Positions 8,832 to 16,099 of a stretch of DNA of 19,617 nt are shown piece after piece. Numbering within the stretch: the stretch's first letter is position 1; each line of letters begins with the position of its first letter. The stretch comes from Autumnicola edwardsiae (GTDB taxonomy: Bacteria; Bacteroidota; Bacteroidia; Flavobacteriales; Flavobacteriaceae): the NCBI RefSeq assembly GCF_031846505.1, contig NZ_JAVRHP010000063.1, positions 1-19,617 of the forward strand, read 5' to 3'. Made by a program: the position numbers and the translations under genes. The notes under the pieces are model-generated. The model searched no databases. It worked only from the letters and a program-made list of their open reading frames with translations, and was not told the origin of the DNA.

Positions 8832-11795
8832 ATGAATATTCCCCCCTTATCTCAAATTCAAATCTTCCGTTCTCTTTTCAAAGGGCGTGAAGATGTATTT
8901 GCAGTTCGTTGGGAGAAAGGGAAGAAATCTGGCTATATGCCAGCATATTTTTATGACCCTTATCGATTTCGGGTGCATAAAATGAATGGAGGGACATTTC
9001 GGAATTTTACCGAAAAGTCTTATCTAAAACTTACAGATAAACAAATACAAAAGCATTTAGACGGTTTTCATCAGATTGGAGTTTACCCCTTATTACAAGA
9101 CAACACCACTTGGTTTTTAGTAGCAGATTTCGATAAAGCCAATTGGAAAAATGAAGCTCTTACTTTTCTTAAAGCCTGTAAGGAAAATGAAATTCCGGCC
9201 TACTTGGAGCGTTCCCGTTCGGGAAATGGCGGGCACGTTTGGATATTTTTTAATAAACCCTATCCTGCCATAAGAAGTCGAAAAATATTCATTTCTATTT
9301 TAGAACAATCTGGAGCGTTTTCAATGTTTGACAAAAGTTCAAGTTTTGATAGACTGTTTCCTAATCAAGATTTTCTTTCGGGTAAAGGCTTCGGAAATCT
9401 AATTGCTTTACCGCTTTATAAATCAACCTTTGAAAAGGGAAATAGCTGCTTTGTTGATCCCGAATCATTTGAACAATTAAATGATCAATGGAATTTTATG
9501 GCAACTATTCAAAAGGTTTCCACGGACTATTTAGAGGAAATTTATAATAGACTAGCGCCTGATGCTGGTAAAATAAAACCGCAAACAACAAATGGAAAAC
9601 TTAGTATTTATTTAAGTAATACTATAAGAATCAGCAGAATTGGATTAACACCTACGCTTACCCATTTTCTGAAAGAAGAATTAAATTTTGCCAATTCTGA
9701 GTTTTTCATCAAAAAGAAATCAGGAAGGAATACATTTGAAACAGCTCGTTATTTTAAAATGATTGAGGAATCAGAAAATGAAATCTTTATTCCTCGAGGA
9801 TTTATAGGCAAGCTTTTGAGGTTTTGTAAAGAATCACAAATTGAATTTGAATTTGTTGATGGAAGAAAACTTAAGCCGTCAATTCCCTTCGCGTTTAATG
9901 CTGCGTTGCGAAATCACCAACTAGGTGTAATCGATACGATTTCTAAAAAGGATTACGGGGTAATTGTAGCTCCACCAAATTCTGGAAAAACAGTGATTGG
10001 TCTAAAAATAGTTGCCGATAAAAGACAACCGGCACTTATTATTGTTCACCGAAAACATCTATTAAAACAATGGATAGAAAGGATTGAAGCATTTTTGGGT
10101 ATTCCGAAAAAAAATATAGGCGTTATCGGTCAAGGGAAGTCAAAAATTGGCAAACAAATTACTGTTGCAACAATTCAAAGTTTACCTAAACAAATAGAAT
10201 CTGTTCAAAATCAATTTGGAACCATCATTGTGGATGAATGCCATCACGTTCCTGCCAAAACTTTCAGAAATACGATTGAGAAATTAGAAACCTATTATTT
10301 ATATGGATTAACCGCAACTCCTTTCAGAAAGTACAGCGATGGTAAAATGATTTTCACACATTTGGGAAAGATTATTGCGAATATTCAACCCACCGAAATT
10401 GAAGACTATAAACAGGCAAAAATCGTCATTAAAGACACAGAATTAGATGTTCCCTATAATTCTAAAACCGATAATTTTGAAGTGTTATCAAAAATATTAG
10501 TTCACGATACCGCACGAAATAAGATTATACTTGAAGATATAAAAACGGAACTGAATCAGGGTAAGAAAGCGGTTATCATCACCGAACGAAAAGAGCACAT
10601 TGATACGCTGTATTTATTTTTAAAACAATCGTATGAAGCTATTACGCTGAGCGGAGAAGATTCAGAAACTTCAAAAGAAGCCAAATGGAAAATATTACAA
10701 GAAGGCAACTTTCAGGTTTTAATTACAACAGGACAATATTTCGGTGAAGGAACAGATTTACAAAATATTAGCTGTTTGTTTTTGGTCTATCCATTTTCTT
10801 TTGAAGGCAAACTAATCCAATATATTGGTAGGGTACAACGCTCGGAAATAAATCCAACCATTTATGATTATCGAGATTATAAAATTGATTATCTCAACAG
10901 ACTTTTCTTAAAACGAAATACGTATTATCGAAAAATCAGTAAACAAGCAACTTTGTTTGATGAACCCAAGGAAGAAATCCCAACTTCAAATCACGTCTTA
11001 ACTATAGAAAAGAAAATCAAAGTTCCAATTCAAAAATTGGAGTTTCATTATGGAAGTGTGACGTTCAAATATCCAGTTGTTGAAATGAATACCGAACTGG
11101 AATTTCAGGTTGAAAACAATGAAATTAGACCAGAATTTGAGGTGCTAAAACCATATCTTATTAAAACATTCAAATCAAAGAATATTTCAGTGGAATTGTC
11201 TGCCGAGTTTGAAAACGGAAAATTGGTTTCTCAATTAGCACAATCAACTGATGTTGATCGTATTAATAAAGAGGTAGTTGAAGGAGTGAAATTTCAGTTT
11301 CTGAATAAAGGATTGCTCAAGCAGTTCAGTCCAAAAAATCAAAACATCCTAACTTCTAATCAATTACAAGAGCAGGGTGAAATTTACGCTAACGCAGAAG
11401 ATTTGTTGAATGAAATTTTGAAAAACAAGCAATACAAACATTCACAAAACATTCGATATTTGGCTGACAGGCACGAAAGTTCGATAATGAAAATTCGTTT
11501 TGTATTGAATCCATTTTCATTTGTATTTCTGCTTGCGGGAGAGAGTAATCATTTTATTATTTTGGAAACGTTAGACACAGAAGAAGCCACTTATATTTGG
11601 CATACTCCTAAAAACCAAGAATCTTTAATTGGGGAAGTGAAACAAATTGATAACCAATTAAGTATTATTAAAGAAAAAGGAAGACAGACATTTTTAGAAA
11701 AAAGCCCTGAAAACTTTACTAGAATTCTCCACGATTATTCAGACAACAAAAAAGGGTTCATAATATGGAAATTTGCATTAGAAGAAATAATTTAG
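8832..11795 (+). CDS. TOTE-type archaeo-eukaryotic primase fused to SF2 helicase
   Basis: Protein of 987 residues in at least three parts. Residues about 5-235 match the TOTE conflict-system archaeo-eukaryotic primase domain: LFKGREDVFAVRW opening, catalytic A-D-F-D-K (D99, D101), S-G-N-G-G-H-V-W (H135) and SFDRLFPNQD. Residues about 355-700 are an SF2 helicase: Walker A APPNSGKT (380-387), DECH box (468-471), T-A-T-P-F-R, and motif VI Q-Y-I-G-R-V-Q-R (663-670). The last ~265 residues are mixed alpha/beta with no motif I recognise and no obvious nuclease signature. Primase-helicase fusions of this type sit in prokaryotic conflict systems and are thought to copy or modify invading nucleic acid. 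Last gene of the run; no further co-directional gene before the mobile-element end at 12059. Confidence 0.92.
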   Translation: MNIPPLSQIQIFRSLFKGREDVFAVRWEKGKKSGYMPAYFYDPYRFRVHKMNGGTFRNFTEKSYLKLTDKQIQKHLDGFHQIGVYPLLQDNTTWFLVADFDKANWKNEALTFLKACKENEIPAYLERSRSGNGGHVWIFFNKPYPAIRSRKIFISILEQSGAFSMFDKSSSFDRLFPNQDFLSGKGFGNLIALPLYKSTFEKGNSCFVDPESFEQLNDQWNFMATIQKVSTDYLEEIYNRLAPDAGKIKPQTTNGKLSIYLSNTIRISRIGLTPTLTHFLKEELNFANSEFFIKKKSGRNTFETARYFKMIEESENEIFIPRGFIGKLLRFCKESQIEFEFVDGRKLKPSIPFAFNAALRNHQLGVIDTISKKDYGVIVAPPNSGKTVIGLKIVADKRQPALIIVHRKHLLKQWIERIEAFLGIPKKNIGVIGQGKSKIGKQITVATIQSLPKQIESVQNQFGTIIVDECHHVPAKTFRNTIEKLETYYLYGLTATPFRKYSDGKMIFTHLGKIIANIQPTEIEDYKQAKIVIKDTELDVPYNSKTDNFEVLSKILVHDTARNKIILEDIKTELNQGKKAVIITERKEHIDTLYLFLKQSYEAITLSGEDSETSKEAKWKILQEGNFQVLITTGQYFGEGTDLQNISCLFLVYPFSFEGKLIQYIGRVQRSEINPTIYDYRDYKIDYLNRLFLKRNTYYRKISKQATLFDEPKEEIPTSNHVLTIEKKIKVPIQKLEFHYGSVTFKYPVVEMNTELEFQVENNEIRPEFEVLKPYLIKTFKSKNISVELSAEFENGKLVSQLAQSTDVDRINKEVVEGVKFQFLNKGLLKQFSPKNQNILTSNQLQEQGEIYANAEDLLNEILKNKQYKHSQNIRYLADRHESSIMKIRFVLNPFSFVFLLAGESNHFIILETLDTEEATYIWHTPKNQESLIGEVKQIDNQLSIIKEKGRQTFLEKSPENFTRILHDYSDNKKGFIIWKFALEEII

Positions 11796-11814
11796 TACAA
11801 CCCCAGACGTAAGT

Positions 11815-11858
11815 TAATTTACAATTAATCACTAATTGTCTATTGAGTTTGTAAATTA
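11815..11858. repeat. Nested inverted repeats after the helicase gene
   Basis: A perfect 10-bp inverted repeat TAATTTACAA (11815-11824) and TTGTAAATTA (11849-11858) encloses and overlaps a perfect 7-bp one, ACAATTA (11821-11827) and TAATTGT (11833-11839). The arms share bases, so two alternative structures are possible. It lies 20 bases past the helicase stop; it could be part of a terminator or a recombinase-binding site at the element end. Confidence 0.5.
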
Positions 11859-11860
11859 TC

Positions 11861-11879
11861 AGAATAGCTATTCTTTTTG
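11861..11879 (+). terminator. Candidate terminator of the defence operon
   Basis: A 14-bp perfect palindrome AGAATAGCTATTCT (11861-11874) is followed directly by T residues. As RNA it gives a 5-bp stem with an AGCT loop and a short U run. It is AT-rich, so weak as a rho-independent terminator, but the position, 65 bases after the last operon stop, fits. Confidence 0.35.
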
Positions 11880-12058
11880 AACACGAGTCTCGTTCTTAAA
11901 AAATAATTTCAATATTTTTTGTATCTTTATGATATTAAAGGAGATCAAATTATATCTCCAAAGTTCTTTTTCGGTTTGAGTGTGCAATCCGGTGTACATA
12001 AATTGAAACAATATCCTAAAAATCTGAATAACAGTATTTTAAAAATAAGTGGCTCGTT

Positions 12059-12074
12059 CTGCCACCCCGACTTT
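12059..12074 (+). repeat. Left att repeat, tRNA 3'-end fragment
   Basis: ctgccaccccgacttt, identical to 19399-19414. It fits the last bases of a tRNA: part of the T-stem 3' strand (CTGC), a seven-base acceptor strand CACCCCG and discriminator A. With G at position 72 the first base would be C, which is characteristic of bacterial tRNA-Pro (5' CGGGGTG). The rest of a tRNA is not present upstream, so this is a duplicated 3' fragment as left by tRNA-targeting integrases. Confidence 0.68.
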
Positions 12075-12176
12075 TTGAGTATCAAAATACATCAAAAAAC
12101 ACCTAAATAAATGATTTTCAGTGCTTTTAGCAAAACTGGGAATCATTTTCTTTTGTTTGATATCAAATAAAATGTG

Positions 12177-12281
12177 ACCTGTTCGGTTACCTAATCGGTT
12201 ACCTATTTTTTCTTACCTTTCCTTAGCCTTGGGGCTTTAGCGTGATTTGACTTTCGATAATTATGTTAAATCGGTTACCTA
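12177..12281. repeat. Three 11-bp repeats before the integrase, candidate arm-type sites
   Basis: tcggttaccta occurs at 12183-12193, 12195-12205 and 12271-12281. The first two are 12 bp apart centre to centre, and the third ends 11 bases before the integrase ATG, where bound protein could also repress the integrase gene. The first copy belongs to a 16-bp block acctgttcggttacct (12177-12192) that returns with one change at 19321-19336. Confidence 0.62.
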
Positions 12282-12292
12282 AATGAAAGGCA

Positions 12293-13501
12293 ATGAAAAC
12301 AAAACCCACTTTTCGTATTCTCTTTTGGCTAAATATGTCCAAGAAAAAAGATACACTCGCACCTATTTATGCCAGGGTTACTGTCAATGGCCGTAGGGCA
12401 GAAATCAGTTTAAGTAGGCAATGTCATCCAGAATCCTGGGATGATCGCGCTCATAGGTTAAAAGGAAGAAACCTTGAAGCGACAACTTTGAATAACTATT
12501 TGGATGCCAAATATGCAAAACTGCTTCAGTGTTATGAAGACCTGCTCAAAGAAGACGGTATTATAACAGCCCGGGCTATTAAAGCACGTTTTCTTGGAGC
12601 TGATGCGACTTTCAAATCCCTCCAGGATGTCATTGAGCATCATAAATCCACCATGGGCGATATTCTAAAACACGGGACCTTGAAAAACTATGGAGCTACT
12701 GAAAAGTATTTACTGGACTATCTTGCCAGGGAGCATAAGACTAACAATATCTATTTAAAAAACATCTCTTACCAGTTTGTTACTGGTTTTGACAAGTTCT
12801 TACGGAGGCAAAAAGATAAAGCCGGCAAAAAACAGTTGAGTAATAATGGGATTATGAAACATATGGAACGTTTCAAGAAACTTACCAACTTATCCATTAA
12901 GTTGGGCTGGATGGACAAAGATCCTTTCCGTGATTACAAAATGAAATTTGAAAAGTTCGATCGTGCTTATTTAAATCAAAGGGAGCTAAATTATATTGAA
13001 GAGACACGATTCTCACGTATAACTTTGGAAACCACAAAAGATATTTTTCTTTTTGCCTGCTATACAGGTTTGTCTTATATAGATGTAAAGCAACTTACCA
13101 CAGATAACCTGATCAAAGGAGTGAATGGAAAGAACTGGATTTACTGCAGGCGGGAAAAGAGCCAAACTCCGATGAAGATCCCTTTACTCGAGAAGGCAGA
13201 AAATATTCTACAAAAGTATCAGAACCCCATTTCAGAATTCCTTTTGCCGGTTTACAGCAACCAAAAAACAAATAGTTACCTGAAAGAAATAGCCACTCAG
13301 TGTCAGATTCCAAAAAAGCTCAGTTTTCACGTTGCCAGGCATACGTTTGCCACCACTATAACTCTTTCCAACGGAGTTCCCATAGAAACTGTTTCCAAGC
13401 TCCTGGGCCACTCTAAATTATCCACAACACAAATCTATGCACGTGTAGTAGATCAAAAGATTGGAGACGATATGGATTTACTTCAGTCTAAACTCTCCTA
13501 A
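12293..13501 (+). CDS. Tyrosine recombinase / integrase (Bacteroidota IntDOT-like)
   Basis: Protein of 402 residues. The N-terminal arm-binding domain (about 1-90, with the LNMSKKKDTLAPIYARVTVNGRRAEIS pattern split across strand-turn-strand) is followed by a SAM-like core-binding domain (about 105-205) and a catalytic domain with K289 (R-E-K-S-Q-T-P), H346-V-A-R349, L-G-H373-S and nucleophile Y382 (T-Q-I-Y-A-R-V). The first Arg of the usual R-K-H-R-H-Y set is replaced by S261 in T-G-L-S-Y-I-D; the same substitution is known in IntDOT, so it does not imply inactivity. It catalyses integration and excision between att sites, here presumably the tRNA-derived repeat. The ATG at 12293 is preceded by candidate arm sites. 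Next gene is 1.6 kb away on the other strand. Confidence 0.94.
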   Translation: MKTKPTFRILFWLNMSKKKDTLAPIYARVTVNGRRAEISLSRQCHPESWDDRAHRLKGRNLEATTLNNYLDAKYAKLLQCYEDLLKEDGIITARAIKARFLGADATFKSLQDVIEHHKSTMGDILKHGTLKNYGATEKYLLDYLAREHKTNNIYLKNISYQFVTGFDKFLRRQKDKAGKKQLSNNGIMKHMERFKKLTNLSIKLGWMDKDPFRDYKMKFEKFDRAYLNQRELNYIEETRFSRITLETTKDIFLFACYTGLSYIDVKQLTTDNLIKGVNGKNWIYCRREKSQTPMKIPLLEKAENILQKYQNPISEFLLPVYSNQKTNSYLKEIATQCQIPKKLSFHVARHTFATTITLSNGVPIETVSKLLGHSKLSTTQIYARVVDQKIGDDMDLLQSKLS

Positions 13502-13686
13502 AAAGAAATGATGAACTGATGCGAGATTAATAACGCCTAGAGCGCCAATTATAGTGGGGTTTGCACAGCAGTTGGTCACTAGCATCAGCATTACGGTGAA
13601 CTAAGCCTCTGGAATTACCTTTTGTATTTCTTTATTTTTTGATGAATGATGACAGATAGTTATATAGACCAATAATATTAAGGGTT

Positions 13687-13803
13687 TTGCCCGGCATCGT
13701 TTTGTCATCAAAAATACACGATGCTGAAGGTTGGATAGATTTAGCAGAGTTTGCTATAAAAAGGCTAGCAAAAAAAGAAAAAAACAACCTTGAAAAGCCG
13801 TAG
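13687..13803 (+). pseudogene. Possible C-terminal remnant of a gene
   Basis: An in-frame stretch ending at TAG 13801-13803 reads as plausible protein: I-H-D-A-E-G-W-I-D-L-A-E-F-A-I-K-R-L-A-K-K-E-K, then a short tail. No ATG opens it (only TTG codons at 13687 and 13702), and the frame is closed by a stop not far upstream, so it looks like the end of a decayed gene. Family unknown. It may also be chance. Confidence 0.2.
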
Positions 13804-13809
13804 GGCTTT
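13794..13809 (+). terminator. Hairpin at the end of the possible gene remnant
   Basis: AAAGCC (13794-13799) and GGCTTT (13804-13809) form a 6-bp stem with a four-base loop. A T run follows only after about 11 bases, so it is an imperfect rho-independent terminator. Confidence 0.35.
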
Positions 13810-13833
13810 AATAATATGTATTTTTTTAAAAAA

Positions 13834-13996
13834 CTAATTACCTATTTACCTAAAGCTTCGGCTCTCCTTATTTTGCTAAGGTTGCGCCTGGGTAAATAGA
13901 AAATAAACTATTTACCTTATCTACCACAGAATTGGGTAATTAGTAAATTACGGGAATTTTATTCAATCCCTTTATTTACAAGGCCTGGGTAATTAG
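13834..13996. repeat. Six copies of a 9-bp element in both orientations
   Basis: CTA(A/T)TTACC occurs at 13834-13842, 13842-13850 and 13908-13916; its reverse complement GGTAA(A/T)TAG occurs at 13891-13899, 13935-13943 and 13988-13996. The copies at 13891 and 13988 are within a longer shared block, gcctgggtaaatag and gcctgggtaattag. Such clustered copies suggest binding sites for one protein (excisionase, replication initiator or repressor), or folding of a long RNA. Confidence 0.55.
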
Positions 13997-14471
13997 GTAG
14001 TTAGATTTCGAAAAATTAAAAAATTCAACAACAACCTTAGAACCTAATAATGCCGTTTGGAAAGGGAGTAGTAAAATAAAGAAAAGTTTTCCGACAAAAA
14101 TGGATTTTAAATTTTACCTGAATCAAAAGCCCCATATCTACCGAACTAATACTATGAAATGTCTACTGGAGAAAATTCTATTTTAAATTTTCGCAACCTC
14201 CGGGCGCAAAGTTAAAATGTCATGACAATGACACATCTTGCTTCCCTTTCTTTAATGCATTTGGAAAACGAGCTACTAATTCAGTTTAATAATTTCGAGG
14301 TTTTACTCAAAGAAAAATTTTAACTGCCTAAGTTCACCATCACCTAAATAATAAAATTTACTTTTTTCATCTTGAGCATTTTCCTTTTGCCGACGAAAAG
14401 AAAAAATATTATAGATCAGGATGAACTGGTTTATTATGCTATTTTTATTTACTTCTTCCAGAGCCGTCGCA

Positions 14472-14585
14472 TTACCTTTTGTTGCCATTCATCTTCAAGC
14501 TTTTAAATTATAGAGGAGTTATAAAAGCGTAGCGGTTATGCACTCCGGTTAATTTAAAAGCTTGTTTTTTAGCAGCAAAAGGTAA
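14472..14585. repeat. Long nested imperfect palindrome
   Basis: Outer arms 14472-14485 and 14572-14585 pair over 14 positions with one G-T wobble. Then comes a perfect 15-bp stem, CAAGCTTTTAAATTA (14496-14510) with TAATTTAAAAGCTTG (14550-14564). Inside it GGAGT (14515-14519) pairs with ACTCC (14542-14546), and ATAA (14521-14524) with TTAT (14536-14539). The whole 114 bases can fold as one long hairpin with internal loops. It could be a non-coding RNA, a short non-autonomous transposon, or a single-strand recombination site. Confidence 0.6.
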
Positions 14586-14650
14586 GGTGAAGCAAGAATT
14601 TAAAAAAAAACTCTGAAATCCTGATCGGTGAATTTTAGTTACCGCCTAGC

Positions 14651-14724
14651 GGACTTGAACCAAAAAGCTTTTCGATATTATTTTTTCAGTTTTTTAATAA
14701 TCTAAGCTTTTTTGGCTCGTGTCC
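14651..14724. repeat. Second long hairpin
   Basis: Arms 14651-14670 and 14704-14724 pair imperfectly (GGAC at the base, then CCAAAAA.GCTT with AAGCTTTTTTGG), and an inner stem ATTATT (14677-14682) with AATAAT (14696-14701) closes a T-rich loop. A short CCGCctaGCGG palindrome (14642-14652) touches its left edge. Role unknown. Confidence 0.45.
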
Positions 14725-14949
14725 AAGACAATTAGTAATGAACCTCTTTTGCTGAAATGGAGCTTTTGCGAAGTGGAAGTAAAAGTGGTGAGTGACATTT
14801 GATTTTACCATAATGGATACCTTTTTAATACTTACTGGCTACAGTTCTCTTGATTTTACAGCCCCTTCCAGCGGGATATATCCACTGGGGTGGATAGATT
14901 TCGAATTTAGATAGTATGTAAGTCACTTATATTCAGATAAATAAATATT

Positions 14950-14999
14950 AGGGGAGTCAAATGACATCGCTCTGCGTGTCATCCTCTTGCTATTCCCCT
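14950..14999 (-). terminator. Hairpin downstream of the AraC-family gene
   Basis: AGGGGA (14950-14955) pairs with TCCCCT (14994-14999), and inside it ATGACA (14961-14966) pairs with TGTCAT (14977-14982). It lies about 150 bases beyond the original end of the minus-strand regulator gene and could end its transcript, though no clear U run follows on that strand. Confidence 0.3.
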
Positions 15000-15183
15000 C
15001 CTCATTAAGAGGAAGGAAATACTTTACTAATTTTTATAAAAATTTTTTTCAAACCTATAAGTATAAGTCCTCGTCTAAAAACAGACATTATTTTATCTAC
15101 AAATTGAGCCAACCCGCAGACCCATTTTTCATAAAGCTGTTTTTCCTGTTTTAGGAGTGCTTTTTTCTGTACTCCCTGGGAGT

Positions 15184-15999
15184 TCAATTATTCAATTTTC
15201 GAAAAGCTGCATTAAAACGATTGATAGAATGAAATCCACAATCAAAAGCTATATCGGCAATTTTATCATTTATGGTAATTAATTTCCGTTGAGAGTGCAT
15301 TATTCTTTCCTGAATTATATAATCATTAATTGTTGTATCAAAAGCTTTTTTAAAAATCACGTTAGCATAATCAGGGTGTAGCCCTATTTCCCTTCCGATA
15401 TCAGTGATTTTAATGGGTTTCATAAAATTTTGAGCGATATATAATGCAATTTGTTCAACCTTGCTTATTTCATCTATTTTAATCTGTAAACGCTCATCCT
15501 TTTTTAGTGGGGAAAGCCTAGAGGTCAACCGAAGTAATCTCGCTCGCATTTCATAGAGAGTGGCTTCCGTTGGGTAATCTTCAGCAAGATCTTTTACCCA
15601 GTTTTCAAAAAGAAATTTATCATACGTCGAATGCTCTTCTGAATCTTCTATAACAACTTGACCTTTAAGTATTCTATCAACAAAAAAAGAAGGTAGTTTC
15701 CATTCTAAAAATTGTGTCAACGGAATAGTGCATACATAATACGGAGCAGATTTTGTAAAATGTACAATTTGGTGTGGTACAAGACCCCAGAACAGAGAAA
15801 AACTGTTTTCAGGAATGATGACTTTAGATCCTTGAAAAAGATAGGTGATGCTTCCACTCGTAAAATAATTTATTTCAATCTCATTGTGTCTATCCGGTTT
15901 TTTCATCAAGTTGGGCATCGATTGTTCACATGTTAAACCATATGGTCTAAATTCACTTCGTCTTTCATCAAATTTGTGTAGTTTCTCGGTATTCGACAT
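15184..15999 (-). CDS. AraC/MelR-like transcriptional regulator, truncated by an in-frame TGA
   Basis: Protein of 271 residues from ATG 15999. The N-terminal half is a cupin-like sensor (H-N-E-I-E-I-N-Y, then SITYLFQGSKVIIPENSF, then P-H-Q-I) closely resembling MelR-type regulators. The C-terminal ~100 residues are the double helix-turn-helix AraC domain (IKITDIGREIGLHPDYANVI; IADIAFDCGFHSINRFNAAF). It stops at R-K-L-N-N, just before the conserved end G-x-T-P-x-x-Y-R. Reading past the TGA (15184-15186) in the same frame gives T-P-R-E-Y-R-K-K-H-S and then TAA at 15151-15153, which is that missing end. So the intact gene was 15151-15999 and the TGA is a nonsense change. Divergent from the DUF1593 genes, which it probably controlled in response to a sugar. 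Confidence 0.9.
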   Translation of the reverse strand: MSNTEKLHKFDERRSEFRPYGLTCEQSMPNLMKKPDRHNEIEINYFTSGSITYLFQGSKVIIPENSFSLFWGLVPHQIVHFTKSAPYYVCTIPLTQFLEWKLPSFFVDRILKGQVVIEDSEEHSTYDKFLFENWVKDLAEDYPTEATLYEMRARLLRLTSRLSPLKKDERLQIKIDEISKVEQIALYIAQNFMKPIKITDIGREIGLHPDYANVIFKKAFDTTINDYIIQERIMHSQRKLITINDKIADIAFDCGFHSINRFNAAFRKLNN

Positions 16000-16099
16000 G
16001 TTTGTTTAGATATAAGATTAGTTATGTTAATATATCGATACTAAATTTACCCTTATTTAAAAAACATCCAGCTATTAACTGGAAAAAACTTGCAGGTCC
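16000..16099. promoter_or_regulatory. Divergent control region between regulator and DUF1593 genes
   Basis: The 100 bases between the two divergent starts must hold the promoters of both. It is very AT-rich; I see no exact Bacteroidota -7 element (TAnnTTTG). A partial dyad CCAG-N7-CTGG lies at about 16068-16082, 18 bases before the plus-strand start, and is a weak operator candidate. Confidence 0.35.

Larger units (their letters stand above)
11796..12058. other. Intergenic region after the defence operon
   Basis: No convincing gene. A 63-codon frame from a TTG at 11919 runs through the att repeat and is not credible. The stretch is AT-rich and holds nested inverted repeats and a 14-bp palindrome, listed separately, which probably end transcription of the operon. 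Under the tandem-element reading this is the right end of the defence element. Confidence 0.6.
13502..15150. other. 1.6 kb of structured non-coding DNA between integrase and regulator
   Basis: No gene with homology I can recognise. Contents from left to right: a possible gene remnant (13687-13803), a hairpin, six copies of a 9-bp element, a long nested palindrome, a second long hairpin, and a hairpin downstream of the regulator. Frames of about 60 codons on the minus strand run through the palindromes and look like chance. Function could be decayed cargo, a control region for excision or replication, or an RNA locus. Confidence 0.55.

Noticed and set aside
11919..12110. 63-codon open frame
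   Set aside because: It starts at TTG, has no recognisable content and runs across the att repeat.
14073..14087. aaaataaagaaaagt shared with 19346-19360
   Set aside because: A purine-rich, low-complexity match expected by chance in AT-rich DNA.
14303..14488. 61-codon minus-strand frame
   Set aside because: Low-complexity content, overlaps the long palindrome, no start signals or known motif.
15005..15187. 60-codon minus-strand frame after the AraC-type gene
   Set aside because: It starts at a TTG overlapping the premature stop and is out of frame with the real continuation T-P-R-E-Y-R, which explains that DNA better.
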